64,000 nucleotides of DNA from JAAXKN01 sp036261625 (lineage in GTDB: Bacteria > Bacteroidota > Ignavibacteria > Ignavibacteriales > SURF-24): assembly GCA_036261625.1 (NCBI GenBank), contig DATAKL010000007.1, positions 131,560 through 195,559 on the forward strand, written 5' to 3'. Positions within the stretch are counted from its first letter, which is position 1. The number at the start of each line of letters is the position of its first letter. The translations under genes and the position numbers were made by a program. This document shows positions 6,955 through 14,596 of this stretch, piece by piece. The notes under the pieces are model-generated. The model was given only the letters and a program-made list of their open reading frames with translations. It had not been told where the DNA came from and ran no database searches.

Positions 6955-9843
6955 ATGAAAAACTTCGAATTTACCGATAGGTTTCAAGACAGACATATCG
7001 GACCGGGCCCTGACGAGATCGATGAAATGCTCCATACTGTCGGTGCAGATTCCCTTGAGGCCCTCGTGGAGGAAACAGTCCCTTCCTCAATCAGGCTTAA
7101 TGAAGCCTTAAGGCTTCAGGAGCCTTTAAGCGAATATCAGTTTTTAAAAGAGCTAAAGGATATTGCAAAGAAGAATAAGGTTTTTAAGTCTTATATCGGA
7201 ATGGGCTATTACAACACCATTCTGCCTGCAGTTATTCAGCGCAACATTCTTGAAAATCCGGGCTGGTATACACAGTACACCCCTTACCAGGCTGAAATTT
7301 CGCAGGGAAGGCTTGAGGCTTTGATTAACTTTCAGACCATGATCACGGGTCTTACAGGTATGGAAATTGCCAATGCTTCTCTTCTTGACGAGGCTACCTC
7401 GGCCTCCGAGGCCATGATAATGCTTTACCATTCAAGAAAAAACAAGTCTGCCGACACGTTCTTTGTTTCTGAGGAATGCTTCCCGCAGACAATTGACGTT
7501 CTTAAGACAAGGAGCAATCCTCTCGGAATTAAACTCCAGATCGGCAGCCATAAGACCGTTGAATTAAATGAGAACATCTTCGGCATGCTCGTGCAGTACC
7601 CTGCAGGCTCGGGCGAAGTTTATGATTATTCGGCTTTGATTCAAAAAGCCAAAGAGCTTAAGATTTATACGGCTGTTGCAGCCGACCTCCTGAGCCTTAC
7701 ACTTCTAACGCCTCCGGGTGAATTCGGAGCCGACGTGGTTGTGGGAAGCACGCAGCGCTTCGGCGTTCCGATGGGCTTCGGCGGGCCTCATGCGGCTTAC
7801 TTTGCCGTTAAGGACGAATTCAAAAGAGCAATGCCGGGCAGAATAATAGGCATCTCCGTGGACGCTCAGGGCAATAAGGCCTACCGCATGGCGCTTCAGA
7901 CCAGAGAACAGCACATCCGCCGTGAAAAGGCTACAAGCAATATCTGTACTTCACAGGTCCTGCTGGCAATTATGGCCGGAATGTACGCAGTCTATCATGG
8001 TCCTAAAGGCCTTAAGGCAATAGCCCGGAGAATTAACAGCATGACAAACGTGCTTAATATGGGCTTAAAGGAACTCGGCTACAATCAGACAAATACAGCC
8101 TACTTCGACACACTTAAGATTGAAGTTGAAAGAAAGAAACAGACCGAAATAAAGAAGCTTGCCTTAAAGGCACAGATGAACTTCAACTACATCGGGAAAG
8201 ATGCAATAGGAATTTCTTTAGACCAGACAACGGAAATTGAAGATGTAGAGAAAATTCTGGAAGTCTTCTCAAAGGCAAAAGAAAATACCCAGGCTCCTCT
8301 TATAGAAAGTCTGTCTGCAAAAGATAACACTTCCATACCCGAAATCTTAAAGAGAACTTCACCGTACATGCTGGAGAGGGTATTTAATGTTTACCACGCC
8401 GAGCATGAAATGCTGCGCTATATAAAGTCACTCGAGAAAAAAGATCTTTCACTTACAACAAGCATGATTCCGCTCGGATCCTGTACAATGAAGCTGAACG
8501 CTGCAGCCGAAATGCTGCCGATTACATGGGATGAATTTTCACAGCTCCATCCTTTTGTTCCTGAGGACCAGGCGGAAGGCTATCACATTATTATACGTGA
8601 TCTTGAAAAGGCACTTTCTGAAATAACAGGTTTTGCAGGCGTTTCAATGCAGCCTAATTCAGGCGCGCAGGGTGAGTATTCAGGACTTATGGTCATAAGA
8701 CAGTACCACATAGACAACGGACAAAGCCACAGAAACGTTGTTGTAATTCCTTCATCTGCCCACGGCACCAATCCTGCAAGCGCCGTAATGGCCGGCATGA
8801 AGGTGGTTGTAACAATGTGCAACGACAGGGGCAATATTGACCTTGAAGACTTAAGAAAGAAAGTTGAGGAAAACAAGGATAACCTTGCAGCACTTATGGT
8901 TACATATCCTTCCACACACGGCGTATTTGAAGAAGATATTAAAGCCCTCTGCGACCTGGTGCATAAGTACGGCGGACTGGTTTATATGGACGGCGCCAAC
9001 ATGAACGCCCAGGTAGGCCTTACAAGTCCCAGGATGATCGGTGCCGATATATGCCACCTGAATCTGCACAAGACATTTGCAATTCCGCACGGAGGCGGCG
9101 GCCCGGGTGTAGGCCCCATTGCCGCTTCGGAAAAACTGGTGCCTTTCCTTCCGGGTCATCCGGTGGTTAAAGTAGGAGGAGAAAAAGCCATCCATGCCGT
9201 GTCAGCAGCCCCATGGGGAAGCGCAAACGTTCTGGTTATCTCCTATGCTTATATTATAATGATGGGAGCTTTGGGACTTAAGAAGGCAACAGAAGCCGCC
9301 ATACTAAACGCCAACTATATAAAGAGCCGTCTTGAGTCTTACTACAAGGTGCTTTATACAGGAAAGAGCGGAAGAGTAGCCCATGAGCTAATATTCGATA
9401 TGCACCAGTTCAAGGCCTCGGCAGGAGTTGAAGTTGAAGATATTGCAAAACGCCTCATGGATTACGGATTCCATGCTCCTACGGTTTCATTCCCTGTACA
9501 TGACACACTTATGGTTGAGCCCACGGAAAGCGAGTCGAAGGCTGAACTCGACCGCTTCTGCGAAGCCATGATCTCGATCAGAAATGAGATCAGGGATATT
9601 GAGCTTGGTCAGGCCGACAGGGCAGACAACCTTCTGAAGAACGCTCCTCATACGGCCAGAGTCGTTACTATGGACGAGTGGAAGCACGCTTATTCAAGAG
9701 AAAAAGCTGCATTCCCGACAGATTGGACACTGGCAAACAAGTTCTGGCCCGCAGTAGGAAGAATCAACAATGCCTACGGCGACAGAAACCTTGTCTGTAC
9801 GTGCGAACCCTTAAGCGCATACTTAGAGGAACCCGCTTCTTAA
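6955..9843 (+). CDS. gcvP: Glycine dehydrogenase (decarboxylating), single-chain P-protein
   Basis: PLP-dependent P-protein of the glycine cleavage system: decarboxylates glycine and passes the aminomethyl group to lipoyl-GcvH. At 962 residues it is the fused form rather than the split GcvPA/GcvPB type. Both halves are visible: the N-terminal half has DRHIGPG and the C-terminal half carries the PLP lysine, Lys706, in HLNLHKTFAIPHGGGGPGVGP. No other glycine cleavage genes (gcvT, gcvH) lie nearby. The gene stands alone after a 179-base gap from rnc, so it probably has its own promoter, but I cannot define one with confidence. Confidence 0.97.
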   Translation: MKNFEFTDRFQDRHIGPGPDEIDEMLHTVGADSLEALVEETVPSSIRLNEALRLQEPLSEYQFLKELKDIAKKNKVFKSYIGMGYYNTILPAVIQRNILENPGWYTQYTPYQAEISQGRLEALINFQTMITGLTGMEIANASLLDEATSASEAMIMLYHSRKNKSADTFFVSEECFPQTIDVLKTRSNPLGIKLQIGSHKTVELNENIFGMLVQYPAGSGEVYDYSALIQKAKELKIYTAVAADLLSLTLLTPPGEFGADVVVGSTQRFGVPMGFGGPHAAYFAVKDEFKRAMPGRIIGISVDAQGNKAYRMALQTREQHIRREKATSNICTSQVLLAIMAGMYAVYHGPKGLKAIARRINSMTNVLNMGLKELGYNQTNTAYFDTLKIEVERKKQTEIKKLALKAQMNFNYIGKDAIGISLDQTTEIEDVEKILEVFSKAKENTQAPLIESLSAKDNTSIPEILKRTSPYMLERVFNVYHAEHEMLRYIKSLEKKDLSLTTSMIPLGSCTMKLNAAAEMLPITWDEFSQLHPFVPEDQAEGYHIIIRDLEKALSEITGFAGVSMQPNSGAQGEYSGLMVIRQYHIDNGQSHRNVVVIPSSAHGTNPASAVMAGMKVVVTMCNDRGNIDLEDLRKKVEENKDNLAALMVTYPSTHGVFEEDIKALCDLVHKYGGLVYMDGANMNAQVGLTSPRMIGADICHLNLHKTFAIPHGGGGPGVGPIAASEKLVPFLPGHPVVKVGGEKAIHAVSAAPWGSANVLVISYAYIIMMGALGLKKATEAAILNANYIKSRLESYYKVLYTGKSGRVAHELIFDMHQFKASAGVEVEDIAKRLMDYGFHAPTVSFPVHDTLMVEPTESESKAELDRFCEAMISIRNEIRDIELGQADRADNLLKNAPHTARVVTMDEWKHAYSREKAAFPTDWTLANKFWPAVGRINNAYGDRNLVCTCEPLSAYLEEPAS

Positions 9844-9879
9844 GAATTTTTGTTATCTTAAGTATAAGAAGCTTTTTTT

Positions 9880-9905
9880 CAGGGTGAGGCATCAGCTTCA
9901 CCCTG
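9880..9905. other. Inverted repeat after gcvP
   Basis: CAGGGTGA (9880-9887) pairs perfectly with TCACCCTG (9898-9905) around a 10-base loop. On the plus strand the T-run comes before the stem rather than after it, so it is not a textbook terminator for gcvP. It may still act as a 3'-end stabiliser. Confidence 0.35.
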
Positions 9906-9979
9906 TATAGTATATTTAAGGGTATAATATTCCGGTAAAGGCGGTCTTGTACCTAAAGAAACAGAAAGGAATTTATTTT

Positions 9980-10372
9980 ATGCGATCGACGTGTGATATC
10001 TTAAAGGAATCAAAAAATATTGCTGTTGTGGGTATTTCCAACAAACCCGGGCGCGACAGCGGCAGAATAGCAGAATACCTCAAGGAGGCAGGATATAATG
10101 TTGTCGGCGTGAACCCGCTGCAGAAGGAATTCCCGGGCATTAAGGTGTATTCATCTTTGAAAGAGGTGCCATTTAAGATCGATATTGTTGACGTGTTCAG
10201 GCGCTCTGAGGCTATTCCGGAAATAATTCCGGATGTGCTTGAAGTAAAGCCCGGGGTGCTCTGGCTGCAGTTGGGCATCAGGAATGATGAGGCTGTCTCA
10301 CCGGTAATTGATGCAGGAATTGAAACCATTCAGGATAAATGCATTCTAGTTGAACACCGTTTCTGCAGATAA
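9980..10372 (+). CDS. CoA-binding domain protein (YccU-like)
   Basis: A 130-residue single Rossmann-type CoA-binding domain of the family related to the CoA-binding half of succinyl-CoA synthetase. Seen: the N-terminal strand KNIAVVGISNKPGRDSGRIAEYL, GYNVVGVNPL, the middle segment VDIVDVFRRSE and the C-terminal KCILVEHRF. The ATG at 9980 follows AGAAAGGA at a suitable distance; an in-frame TTG at 9947 has no such support. Its cellular role is not known. It sits alone between gcvP and the outer-membrane protein gene. Confidence 0.85.
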   Translation: MRSTCDILKESKNIAVVGISNKPGRDSGRIAEYLKEAGYNVVGVNPLQKEFPGIKVYSSLKEVPFKIDIVDVFRRSEAIPEIIPDVLEVKPGVLWLQLGIRNDEAVSPVIDAGIETIQDKCILVEHRFCR

Positions 10373-10415
10373 AACCTGCACATAGTATCTTTAACCACTT
10401 TTCAGACAAGGACAT

Positions 10416-11804
10416 ATGAAATTAAATTGGGACACCATGAAATTAGCAGCTCTTGCGTCCGTTATTCTACTGCTAGTGAGTGCTTCATTATATCCCGGTA
10501 ACGCCCGTTCAAATTTCCCTCCTTTAAATAATCCCGGCTCTTTTTCAGCTATAGATACACTTCAGGAAGTTAAGATAAGAGTAGACAGCATAAAGATCTT
10601 CGGCAACAAGGTTACAGATCCAGATGTTATTTTGCAGGAATTGACTTTCCAAAAAGGCGACAGCGTAAGTAAAAAGATACTCGATTTCAACAGGGAGAGA
10701 GTGTACAGCCTGGGGCTTTTCACCAACGTGAATATGTTTCCGGTTTTCAGGGACAGTCTTACCATTATTGTCATAAATCTAAAGGAAAGCTGGTACATCT
10801 GGCCGATACCTGTTCTGGATATCAGGGATAACATGATCAAAAGGACCACTTACGGCCTGGACCTTCAGTTTAAGAACTTCCGCGGCCAAAACGAGACGCT
10901 GAACCTTAATGCGAACTTCGGCTACGACCCCAGCTTCGGAATTTCATACTACAGGCCCTGGCTTATAAGGGAAAAGAATATATTCCTGTCCCTGGATCTT
11001 TACTACCGGAACCCCATAAATAAAAGCATGATAGCTGAAAGACTCTATGGCGAAAGCTTCAATCATAGGATCTATACCGGAACTCTCATGGCTGGCAAGC
11101 GCTTTGATCTTTTTAACGTGGCAGGCATCTGGGGCGGCTACGACTATATTGAAACCCCCAGGTTCATTCCTGGCATATCAGCTTCAAACGGGAGGATAGA
11201 CCGTGTTCCAAGGGCAGGCCTTAGCTATACGTTCGACAGCAGGAACTTAAAACAGTTTCCCGACTCGGGCTTTTATGCCTATGCAGCCTATGAACATAAA
11301 GGCTTCGGCCTGGGGAACATTAACTATTCAGTTGCCAGAATTGACTTAAGGAGCTACTACCATCTCATCGGGAACCTCACGGCAAAGTGGAGGCTTACCT
11401 CTAGAGCTACAATAGGACCGAATGTTCCATTTTATGATTATTCACTCCTTGGTTCCGGAGAAAGGGTGCGCGGGCATTATAATGACATCAGAGAAGGAAA
11501 TTACTTCTATCTGGCTTCGGCCGAACTGAAGTATCCAATTATCAAAGAATGGGATTTTTCCGTCAAGGTGCCGCTTATTCCCAGTTCACTTACAAGCTAC
11601 AGAATTGAAGTTTTTACAAACATTTTCGGGGATACCGGGGCGGTCCAGAAAAGACATGAAGGGCTCGGCCTGGGGGACTTTTATTCCGGTTACGGACTGG
11701 GACTCACGTTCCTGCTTCTGCCGTATAATATTTTCAGGCTTGAGTATGCAATTAACGAATTAAGACATGGAGAGCTGTTAGTTGGTTTCGGATTTTCTTT
11801 CTAA
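10416..11804 (+). CDS. BamA/TamA-like outer-membrane beta-barrel protein with POTRA domain
   Basis: A 462-residue outer-membrane protein. A signal peptide is evident (hydrophobic LAALASVILLLVSASL at about 9-24). One POTRA-like domain follows at about 50-125 (VKIRVDSIKIFGNKVTDPDVILQ spans its first strand and helix). The rest is rich in alternating aromatic strands typical of the Omp85 surface-antigen barrel, ending in GFGFSF with the terminal phenylalanine used for barrel insertion. With one POTRA and modest length it is unlikely to be the main BamA and may be an accessory Omp85 protein. Its last 23 bases overlap rsmE. Confidence 0.85.
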   Translation: MKLNWDTMKLAALASVILLLVSASLYPGNARSNFPPLNNPGSFSAIDTLQEVKIRVDSIKIFGNKVTDPDVILQELTFQKGDSVSKKILDFNRERVYSLGLFTNVNMFPVFRDSLTIIVINLKESWYIWPIPVLDIRDNMIKRTTYGLDLQFKNFRGQNETLNLNANFGYDPSFGISYYRPWLIREKNIFLSLDLYYRNPINKSMIAERLYGESFNHRIYTGTLMAGKRFDLFNVAGIWGGYDYIETPRFIPGISASNGRIDRVPRAGLSYTFDSRNLKQFPDSGFYAYAAYEHKGFGLGNINYSVARIDLRSYYHLIGNLTAKWRLTSRATIGPNVPFYDYSLLGSGERVRGHYNDIREGNYFYLASAELKYPIIKEWDFSVKVPLIPSSLTSYRIEVFTNIFGDTGAVQKRHEGLGLGDFYSGYGLGLTFLLLPYNIFRLEYAINELRHGELLVGFGFSF

Positions 11805-12492
11805 CGTAGAATTATATTATACTCCTGCCTCCCGGATAAAGGAAGGCGGGCTTTTAATTGAAGGCGAGGAATCGGAGCACATTACGCGCGTAATGAGGCA
11901 CTCTTTGGGTGATGAGCTCTATGTTACAGACGGCGAAGGCAGAATATTTTTGTCTGAGATAACAGGGATTGAAAAATCGCTCGTCAGGGCACGCATACAC
12001 TCTGAAAGGAATTACGAAAACAGGCTTAAGAATATTTTCTTCTGCATGGCCCGCCTCAAGAGCCAGGACCGCTTTGAATTTGCCCTGGAAAAAAGCGTGG
12101 AGTTGGGGGTGACGAATTTTATTATCTTCGATTCCCAAAGGAGCATTCCAAAAGGGGGGAAAGTGGAGCGCTGGCAGAAAGTGCTCACTTCCTCGATGAA
12201 GCAGTCCTTAAGGAGTTTTCTTCCGAAGGTTTCCCATTTGGGCTCCATCTCAGAGGTCATGAAGCTTCCGGGGGAGAAAATAGTCTTTGAGCAGGATTCA
12301 AAGCTGAGTTTCAGAAAGTTCACTCCTCAGGAGAATAAAAACTACTACTTCGTTTTCGGTCCCGAAGGGGGGCTGGATAAGAAAGAGCTCTCAATGTTCA
12401 GCGAAGAGAACTCCTACTTCCTAACGGAAAACCGCCTTAGGAGTGAAACCGCAGTTATTATGGCAGCAGCAGTCCTATCCACTGACCATTAG
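11782..12492 (+). CDS. rsmE: 16S rRNA m3U1498 methyltransferase (RsmE)
   Basis: SPOUT-class methyltransferase that methylates U1498 of 16S rRNA. The 236-residue length fits. Family motifs: HITRVMRHSLGDEL near the N-terminus, LKSQDRFEFALEKSVELGV in the middle, then FGPEGGLDKKEL and LRSETAVIMA at the knotted SAM site. The start is a TTG at 11782 with GGAG nine bases upstream; no in-frame ATG exists before the first conserved segment. It overlaps the preceding barrel gene by 23 bases. Confidence 0.94.
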   Translation: MVSDFLSNVELYYTPASRIKEGGLLIEGEESEHITRVMRHSLGDELYVTDGEGRIFLSEITGIEKSLVRARIHSERNYENRLKNIFFCMARLKSQDRFEFALEKSVELGVTNFIIFDSQRSIPKGGKVERWQKVLTSSMKQSLRSFLPKVSHLGSISEVMKLPGEKIVFEQDSKLSFRKFTPQENKNYYFVFGPEGGLDKKELSMFSEENSYFLTENRLRSETAVIMAAAVLSTDH

Positions 12493-12858
12493 GATTCCTC
12501 AGAATAGTATTATCTTTTTGCATATCTATTTTAATGATCCTGCTTTTTGTATTCCATTCCATTTCCCCTTAAATCTGAAGGTCACTTTTTTTTGCCCTGC
12601 TTCTTTTTTATGCGCCGGTTGATTATCTCCCTGTGAATTAATTTTTTTAAAACTATACGGGAACAATTGCTCTAAGACGAATCAAGGGAATTTAGCAAGG
12701 CACTTTTTTGTCTTTTTTGATCTGTTGCGGGGGGAACATTCCGGGCTCTTTCTTTTCCGTTTTGCAATGTATTTAAGATTTGCCGACAGACAGGGGAAAA
12801 TAATATTCACAAATTTAAGTAATACCTGCCGGAACGACAGGAGGGGGAGAAAGGCAAG
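12493..12858. other. Gene-free stretch before the polysaccharide cluster
   Basis: 366 bases, AT-rich, with several T-runs and no open frame resembling a protein. Just before the next ATG there is a small CCTG/CAGG stem (around 12827-12842) and a purine-rich AGGAGGGGG that serves as ribosome-binding site. I see no convincing terminator or promoter. Confidence 0.5.
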
Positions 12859-13980
12859 ATGCTGAAGGTAGTGGGCGATGTCAGTCTTACAGATGGCTTC
12901 TTCGATACGGGATTCGGAATCGGCAGTTCAGTTAGAAAGGCGCAGAACCCTTTTGTTCATTTAAGAAGAAATTCTTCTGATCTTTGGCTCGGAAACCTGG
13001 AATGTGTTATAGCATCGCACTCAAATAAAAAGGGTTTTTACAGGAAACAGTTCATAATTGCGCCTCAGCACCTGGGGCATGTCAGGCACCTTAATATTTA
13101 CGGTGTGGCCAATAACCACGTTATGCTGCACGGCAGTAAAGCTTACCAGGAAATGCTCGATTATATTGACCTCTCAGGATCACTTTGCGTGGGAGCAAAC
13201 CAGAGGAAGTCCGTATTCCTGGAGCATCAGGGAAGACAAATCGCACTGTCGTCTTTTTCTCAGAGAAAGGAAAGGTTTTCAAAATACCCGGGCTACTGGT
13301 ATAATCCGGAGTATAAGGAAATTGAGGCAGAGTACAGGAAAATTGAGGATGCCCGTTTTAAGATCCTGTATGTCCATTGGGGCAATGAATATGTCAACAA
13401 ACCCTATAATGACCAGAGGCGCTTTGCACACTGGCTGATTGACCTGGGCTTTGATATTGTTATTGGTGTGCACCCTCATGTTCTGCAGGGCTATGAAGTA
13501 TATAACGGTAAATACATTTTTTATTCCATCGGAAATTTTGTCTTCAATATGCCCTATGAGCCGGCCTGCCATTCAGTAATACTGAATCTGGACTTTTCAG
13601 GCGACTGCCTGTCTGTAAAATATGACTATGTAAAAATTGGCAAAGATTTCTTTCCAAAAATTATACCAGAAGGGGATGTCCCCCGACAGTACCGCTTTGA
13701 TTATCTGAATGAAAGATTAGGGACTGACGAGGAAAATGAAATCTATTACTCGAATGTTTTTTCAATGATAAAAAAGCACAGGAAAAGCAACTACAGTGAG
13801 TTTCTCCGCTCAACTTTTAAGTTCAGCCTGTCTGACTATCTTTCCATACTGAGGGATTTTGTAAAACGCAGAGCCGCTGAAGAAAATGGGCTTAATGAAG
13901 AAAGCCCTGATGAAATTAAACCGGTGTTTAACATGCCTGCGAAAGTGAGGTCAGAATCTCAAAGCAGCAGCAGCATCTAA
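12859..13980 (+). CDS. CapA/PgsA-like metallophosphatase-fold protein
   Basis: A 373-residue protein of the CapA family, linked to capsule or poly-gamma-glutamate synthesis and sharing the calcineurin-like phosphoesterase fold. Motifs in order: VVGDVSL, GNLECV, VANNHVMLHG, YVHWGNEY, GVHPHVLQGYE and FYSIGNFVF, which hold the expected metal-binding Asp, Asn and His residues. It lacks the N-terminal membrane anchor found in many relatives, so it may act in the cytoplasm. It is followed by a 616-base gap, so it may be transcribed apart from the main polysaccharide operon. Confidence 0.85.
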   Translation: MLKVVGDVSLTDGFFDTGFGIGSSVRKAQNPFVHLRRNSSDLWLGNLECVIASHSNKKGFYRKQFIIAPQHLGHVRHLNIYGVANNHVMLHGSKAYQEMLDYIDLSGSLCVGANQRKSVFLEHQGRQIALSSFSQRKERFSKYPGYWYNPEYKEIEAEYRKIEDARFKILYVHWGNEYVNKPYNDQRRFAHWLIDLGFDIVIGVHPHVLQGYEVYNGKYIFYSIGNFVFNMPYEPACHSVILNLDFSGDCLSVKYDYVKIGKDFFPKIIPEGDVPRQYRFDYLNERLGTDEENEIYYSNVFSMIKKHRKSNYSEFLRSTFKFSLSDYLSILRDFVKRRAAEENGLNEESPDEIKPVFNMPAKVRSESQSSSSI

Positions 13981-14249
13981 GCAATAACAAAATCCAAGGC
14001 CGGCAAAGACAAAACAGACGGGAAAAGTTTTAAGAATTGTTGAACCTCAGCCGAGGATCCTCCGTGAAGGCTTAAATTGCATACTTCCTCCCCAAAGGAG
14101 TTCTCTCTGAGAGGTTTGTGAACACCTACAATTATGTTTAAGCACATTGCTGCCCCATGGGAGCTCTTTTTATCCTGCCGGAATCCTTTGTACGTCTTCC
14201 GCATCCGAATTAATAAGCAGTGATTCCAGTCACAGGTATACTTAGTCAG

Positions 14250-14278
14250 TTGACATTATAGCCGAATACTTTATCTTA
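14250..14278 (+). promoter_or_regulatory. Promoter-like element, copy 1
   Basis: A 29-nt block starting TTGACATTAT, with ATACTTTA in the middle and ending CTTA. It matches the block at 35355-35383 at 24 of 29 positions. TTGACA resembles a -35 box; the downstream half is not a clear -10 hexamer, so it could be a lineage-specific promoter or a regulator site. It lies upstream of the main polysaccharide operon. Confidence 0.5.
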
Positions 14279-14486
14279 GAATTAAAGAGCCGGTTTAAGG
14301 CCGTTAAGGGAAGAGTTGAACCCAGAAAAATTCTTCCTTTAATAAAAAAGGCTGGAAACAGCCATGGGCAATAAAATGAGGGCGTGTTTCTGCACCAGAA
14401 CGGAAACATTTTTTTGCCCGCCTTAATTTAATTCAACTGAATCATTCATTAATACTTCCAAAAGTAACAAGCAGTCTCTGGTGGGA

Positions 14487-14505
14487 AAGTCACTTAATGT
14501 GACTT
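14487..14505. promoter_or_regulatory. Palindromic operator candidate
   Basis: AAGTCAC-TTAAT-GTGACTT, perfect 7-base arms around a five-base centre, 92 bases upstream of the kinase start. The symmetry and AT-rich centre suit a dimeric regulator. No regulator gene is adjacent. Confidence 0.45.
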
Positions 14506-14596
14506 GCAGTGCGGAGCTATGAATTTGCAGACATGGGTTAAAGAAGCACAGGTTTGTAAACATTAGAAACGAAGATAAAGAAAAGGAAAGACAGTA

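Larger units (their letters stand above)
13981..14596 (+). other. Long non-coding leader upstream of the BY-kinase gene
   Basis: 616 bases without a credible gene. It contains a promoter-like element shared with the region before 35674 (here 14250-14278), a GGCTG-GAAA-CAGCC tetraloop hairpin (14350-14363), a possible long pairing between GGGCA (14366-14370) and TGCCC (about 14414-14418), and a 19-bp palindrome at 14487-14505. The distance from the promoter-like element to the kinase ATG is about 320 bases, long enough for RNA-level control. Confidence 0.55.

Noticed and set aside
9880..9905. Intrinsic terminator of gcvP
   Set aside because: The stem is good but the T-run is on the wrong side for the plus strand.
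12493..12858. Small gene in the gap before the CapA-like gene
   Set aside because: Only very short frames with no ribosome-binding site; stops are frequent.
14341..14420. Cyclic-di-GMP (GEMM) riboswitch before the BY-kinase
   Set aside because: A GAAA tetraloop hairpin and purine-rich text are present, but the conserved GEMM core is not.
14250..14596. JUMPstart/ops element (RfaH-type) in the polysaccharide leader
   Set aside because: GGCGGTAG was looked for in the leader and not found; the shared element has a different sequence.
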